A stretch of 64,000 bases of DNA, from NCBI GenBank assembly GCA_963833745.1, contig CAWHZD010000006.1, forward strand, positions 682,001-746,000, written 5' to 3'. The notes below the pieces were generated by a model. That model was not told the origin of the DNA, searched no databases, and was given only the letters and a program-made list of their open reading frames with translations. This DNA comes from AP-15 sp963833745. GTDB lineage: Bacteria; Pseudomonadota; Alphaproteobacteria; ATCC43930; CGMCC-115725. This document shows, piece by piece, positions 61,622-64,000 of this stretch. A program made the position numbers and the translations under genes. Position 1 is the first letter of the stretch. Every line of letters starts with the position of its first letter.

Positions 61622-61900
61622 ATGCGCAAATACATTATCGAGCGCGATTTGCCGGCGATCGGCAGCGCCGAGCGGCAAGCCCTTAAGGAGGCCGCACAAA
61701 AATCAAATGCCGTGCTGAAGGAGTTGGGCTCGGATATCCAATGGGTCGAAAGCTACGTTGCCGGCGACAAGACCTTCTGCGTCTACCTCGCCCAGAACGA
61801 GGAAATCATCCGCGAGCATTCGCGGCGCAGCGGCTTTCCGGCCAACAAGATCACCGAAGTGCGCCGCATGATCGACCCCACCACCGCGACCGACGCTTAG
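61622..61900 (+). CDS. DUF4242 family small protein
   Basis: A 92-residue protein of the DUF4242 (nickel-binding-like) family. Motifs are MRKYIIERDLPAIGSAER, ALKEAAQKSNAVLKELGSDIQW and VESYVAGDKTFCVYLAQNEE, then IIREHSRRSGFPANKI. It has the ferredoxin-like alpha/beta pattern of that family. Cytoplasmic, function unknown. The start at 61622 follows GGAGGAAAG. It follows the COQ4-like gene by 114 bases in the same direction. Confidence 0.85.
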   Translation: MRKYIIERDLPAIGSAERQALKEAAQKSNAVLKELGSDIQWVESYVAGDKTFCVYLAQNEEIIREHSRRSGFPANKITEVRRMIDPTTATDA

Positions 61901-62407
61901 CCCCGCCCGTTGCCTTGCCGATCCAGCGGAGGTCGTGTACCATTGAAGTAGAGCCACGGCGGAGGTCGAGAACGCAGAGAAAGAAGGGAGAGGCGGCTCC
62001 GCGCTAATCGGGCAGTCCCTTGCTTCACCCATATTCGGCACTCTGGAAAAAGCCGACAACCGCCTGTGCGCGAGAGCGATAGGGCGGGAAAAACGGGAGG
62101 CGCATTCCGCCACGAACCTCTGGCGGAGAGCGGTACGTCGAATGGCAGCCGGCAAAATATTGCCATGAAGATATCATAATCTTCGCAACGTAGCGAGTTT
62201 GGCGGCGGTGCGAGGAGCGATGAAAAGGGGCCTGCTTGTAGATTCACTGCAAAAACAGGAGGCCACGCAGGCGTGGGTGGGTGCAGAGGCGTTAACCCAC
62301 CATTTTTCGGGCAGGAATGGCGGGTTTCACTTGCGCCCCACCCGCCCCAGAAAGCCTCGTCTATTTGAGAGGACAGGGCGGCGGAGGGCGGCGCCGCCCG
62401 TCGTCGG
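61901..62407. other. Gene-free region with a hairpin
   Basis: About 500 bases between convergent genes, with no convincing reading frame. An imperfect 11-bp stem (62294-62304 with 62316-62326, one mismatch) closes an 11-base loop and may act as a bidirectional terminator. Otherwise nothing recognised. Confidence 0.5.
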
Positions 62408-63559
62408 TTACTGGTGCAGTTGGTAGAGGCGGGTCACGTTCTCTGATGTGATCTTGCGGCGCACCGCGGGCGAGATGTTGGCCATGTTCTTGTCGAGGGT
62501 GGCGCGCGAGCCCGGCCAGATGCAATCGGGGTGCGGGTAGTCGGCGCCCCAGATGATGTTGTCCTCGCCGATCAGCGGGATGATCGGTTCGAGGAACTGG
62601 TCCTGCTGATAGGTGACGTAGCCTTGACGACGGAAATAATCGCTGGGTTTCAGCTTGAAACCGAGGCTGCGGCCGCGATCGGCATATTCGGTGTCGAGCC
62701 GGTCGAACACATAGGGCAGCCAGGTCACACCCGATTCGCCGAGGACGAAATTGAACTCGGGATACCTTTCGCACGCACCCGAAGCGAGCACCGACACCAG
62801 CACTTCCATCGTGTCGAGCTGGAACAATGCCGAGCGCACCAGCCGCCACTGAGTGAAATATTTCTGCTCCTGCTCAGGCGTGTCGGGGGCGCGAATGGCC
62901 TTGAACCCCGTGGAGTGGAACGAGATCGGGAACCGGCATTCGGCCGCTGCCTCCCACAGGGGGTCCCAGCCGTCGGTGTAGAGCGGCGGCGTCATTCGCT
63001 TGAAGGCAAGATCGCCGCCGCGCAACCCCATCTTGGCGCAGCGCCGGACCTCGGCCGCCGCTTCGACCGGATCGGTATTCGGGATGATGGCGAGCGGGTA
63101 GACCCGGTTGGGGTCGGCGCGCTTGGCGAAATCGGCGACCCAGTCGTTGTAGGTCCGGTCGGCCCAGGCGCGCAGCGGCGCGTCGGCGATCAGATCGTTG
63201 ATCATCAGGCAGCCATAGATGATCTCGGCGTCCTGGCCGTCGCGGTCGAGATCGGCGAGCCGCAATTCGGGCGTCGTCGGCCGCGGCTTGGCGCCGGGCT
63301 GCGAACTCCACTCGAAGCCGACATCCTTCATCTCGTCGATGTGGCCGAACATCCCCTTCTGGTACGGCATAAACCCCGGCCCGATGCCGTTCCACATGCC
63401 CTTGTCCTGGGCCTCGACAAACCAGTGCAGCCCGTCCTCCATCTCCTCGACGCGCGGGGCCGAGAGCTTCCATTTGTTGGGCGCGGCCGACGACCACAAA
63501 TCGGGCGGCAGGTAGGTCAGGTCGATGTGGTTGTCGCCGGAGATCAGTTTGTCAGGCAT
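62408..63559 (-). CDS. Amidohydrolase-2 family protein
   Basis: A 383-residue TIM-barrel metal-dependent hydrolase/decarboxylase of the ACMSD/gamma-resorcylate decarboxylase superfamily. The N-terminus KLISGDNHIDLTYLPPDLW carries an HID variant of the HxH metal motif. PISFHSTGF is the metal-His strand, and C-terminal IIWGADYPHPDCIWPGSR carries the catalytic Asp. These proteins decarboxylate or hydrolyse aromatic-derived acids. Start ATG 63559; the longer frame to 63709 adds an unlikely N-terminus. Substrate unknown. Confidence 0.85.
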   Translation of the reverse strand: MPDKLISGDNHIDLTYLPPDLWSSAAPNKWKLSAPRVEEMEDGLHWFVEAQDKGMWNGIGPGFMPYQKGMFGHIDEMKDVGFEWSSQPGAKPRPTTPELRLADLDRDGQDAEIIYGCLMINDLIADAPLRAWADRTYNDWVADFAKRADPNRVYPLAIIPNTDPVEAAAEVRRCAKMGLRGGDLAFKRMTPPLYTDGWDPLWEAAAECRFPISFHSTGFKAIRAPDTPEQEQKYFTQWRLVRSALFQLDTMEVLVSVLASGACERYPEFNFVLGESGVTWLPYVFDRLDTEYADRGRSLGFKLKPSDYFRRQGYVTYQQDQFLEPIIPLIGEDNIIWGADYPHPDCIWPGSRATLDKNMANISPAVRRKITSENVTRLYQLHQ

Positions 63560-63778
63560 CGGGGCTCCTCTTGCTCCTCCGCGGGGATGTCGGACGGAGT
63601 TTTCTGAGGTGACTATCGTACGTGCGGCGCACGTACGGCGCCAGAAGAATGCGGCAATTTTCTTGCTGCCCGGCGCCGTGAGCGGACCGACGCATGCTAT
63701 GTCGATCATGTTTTGTTCTGGACGGCAAGCCCGAATGGGTATAGGAGACGCGCTCCCTCGACCAAATCAAGTTCCCGA

Positions 63779-64000
63779 ATGACTGCGTCCGGAGCGCTGC
63801 GAGCGGAGTGGGGCGAACGCAACCGGCTGCGGCCGATCCACCGTGTCATGACCATCGCCGAAGATGGGGTGGTCCTGGGCGCCGGAACCGTGCTGGCGCC
63901 GCTCGACCGCTCGGCTGGGCATGTGACCGGCCTGGTCCTTGACGACGCTGCCGAGGAGCGGCTGTTGGCATTGCTTGCGGCGGCCTATCGACGACCCGTC
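63779..64000 (+). CDS. Hypothetical protein, N-terminal part (cut by window edge)
   Basis: The frame opens at ATG 63779 (MTASGALRAEWGERNRLRPI) and stays open to the window end, 74 codons. A glycine-rich turn and a short hydrophobic strand (TIAEDGVVLGAGTVLAPL) follow. Not enough is visible to name a family. It is divergent from the amidohydrolase gene, 220 bases away. Confidence 0.45.
   Translation, partial: MTASGALRAEWGERNRLRPIHRVMTIAEDGVVLGAGTVLAPLDRSAGHVTGLVLDDAAEERLLALLAAAYRRPV

Noticed and set aside
1..64000. tRNA or rRNA genes and insertion sequences
   Set aside because: No cloverleaf-like segment with a TTCGA arm and CCA end, no rRNA core sequence and no transposase motif were found by eye on either strand; a covariance-model scan would be decisive.

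Overview
This is a GC-rich (by eye about 65% G+C) chromosomal window from a Gram-negative bacterium. It most resembles an alphaproteobacterium of the Rhizobiales/Rhodospirillales kind. Pointers are KDO synthesis (kdsB), the pheA-kdsB-cytochrome c neighbourhood, a COQ4-type ubiquinone protein, adenylate-cyclase/TPR proteins, an OFA-type oxalate/formate-like antiporter and a complete mreBCD-mrdA-rodA cell-shape cluster. I see no rRNA, tRNA, CRISPR array or intact insertion sequence. Species-level placement is inference.

Layout. 1-3.2 kb: end of a flavin monooxygenase, gamma-glutamyltransferase and a class I aminotransferase. 3.2-6.9 kb: TPR protein, a gene-free stretch with a phased ATTCCCG repeat, then pheA, kdsB and a membrane-anchored cytochrome c. 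6.9-12.2 kb: an inositol-phosphatase-family enzyme, a yejA-yejB peptide-uptake pair without yejE/yejF, and a decayed cyclase/TPR gene. 12.5-16 kb: two tandem D-2-hydroxyacid dehydrogenase paralogues plus an amidase. 16-22.5 kb: a 35-residue lysine-rich protein, lipoamide dehydrogenase, an intact cyclase/TPR gene, a GNAT protein and a Rieske oxygenase. 22.7-27.9 kb: a polytopic membrane protein, an antisense SelW-like selenoprotein gene, modBC and a DHA2 exporter. 28-31 kb: a decayed thiamine-diphosphate-enzyme subunit, an enoyl-CoA hydratase and a frameshifted amidohydrolase. 31.5-37.3 kb: mreB-mreC-mreD-mrdA-rodA. 37.3-42.1 kb: hypothetical genes, a MetE-like protein, a 23-codon mini-gene with an extreme ribosome-binding site and a class III aminotransferase. 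42.4-46.7 kb: lhr with a one-base frameshift. 46.7-48.9 kb: an AT-richer, repeat-containing membrane-protein gene, probably acquired. 49-55.6 kb: two more MetE-like genes, an LVIVD-repeat secreted protein, a BamE-like protein and an OFA-type transporter. 55.6-64 kb: panC, a sugar epimerase, an MFS/carboxymuconolactone-decarboxylase pair, a TetR/COQ4 divergon with a perfect palindromic operator, a DUF4242 protein and an amidohydrolase.

The most notable item is at 24130-24348 (minus strand). A SelW/Rdx-family gene there is interrupted only by an in-frame TGA at codon 11, exactly where the family's CxxC/CxxU motif puts its second redox residue. A 6-bp hairpin sits where a bacterial SECIS element should lie. 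An ordinary gene caller would miss it, and it lies antisense to the 3' tail of the neighbouring membrane-protein reading frame.

Four genes (cyclase 10.7 kb, TPP subunit 28.0 kb, amidohydrolase 29.6 kb, lhr 42.4 kb) are broken. Two of these carry only single-base shifts and could be sequencing errors; the other two have several lesions or a large deletion and look truly decayed.
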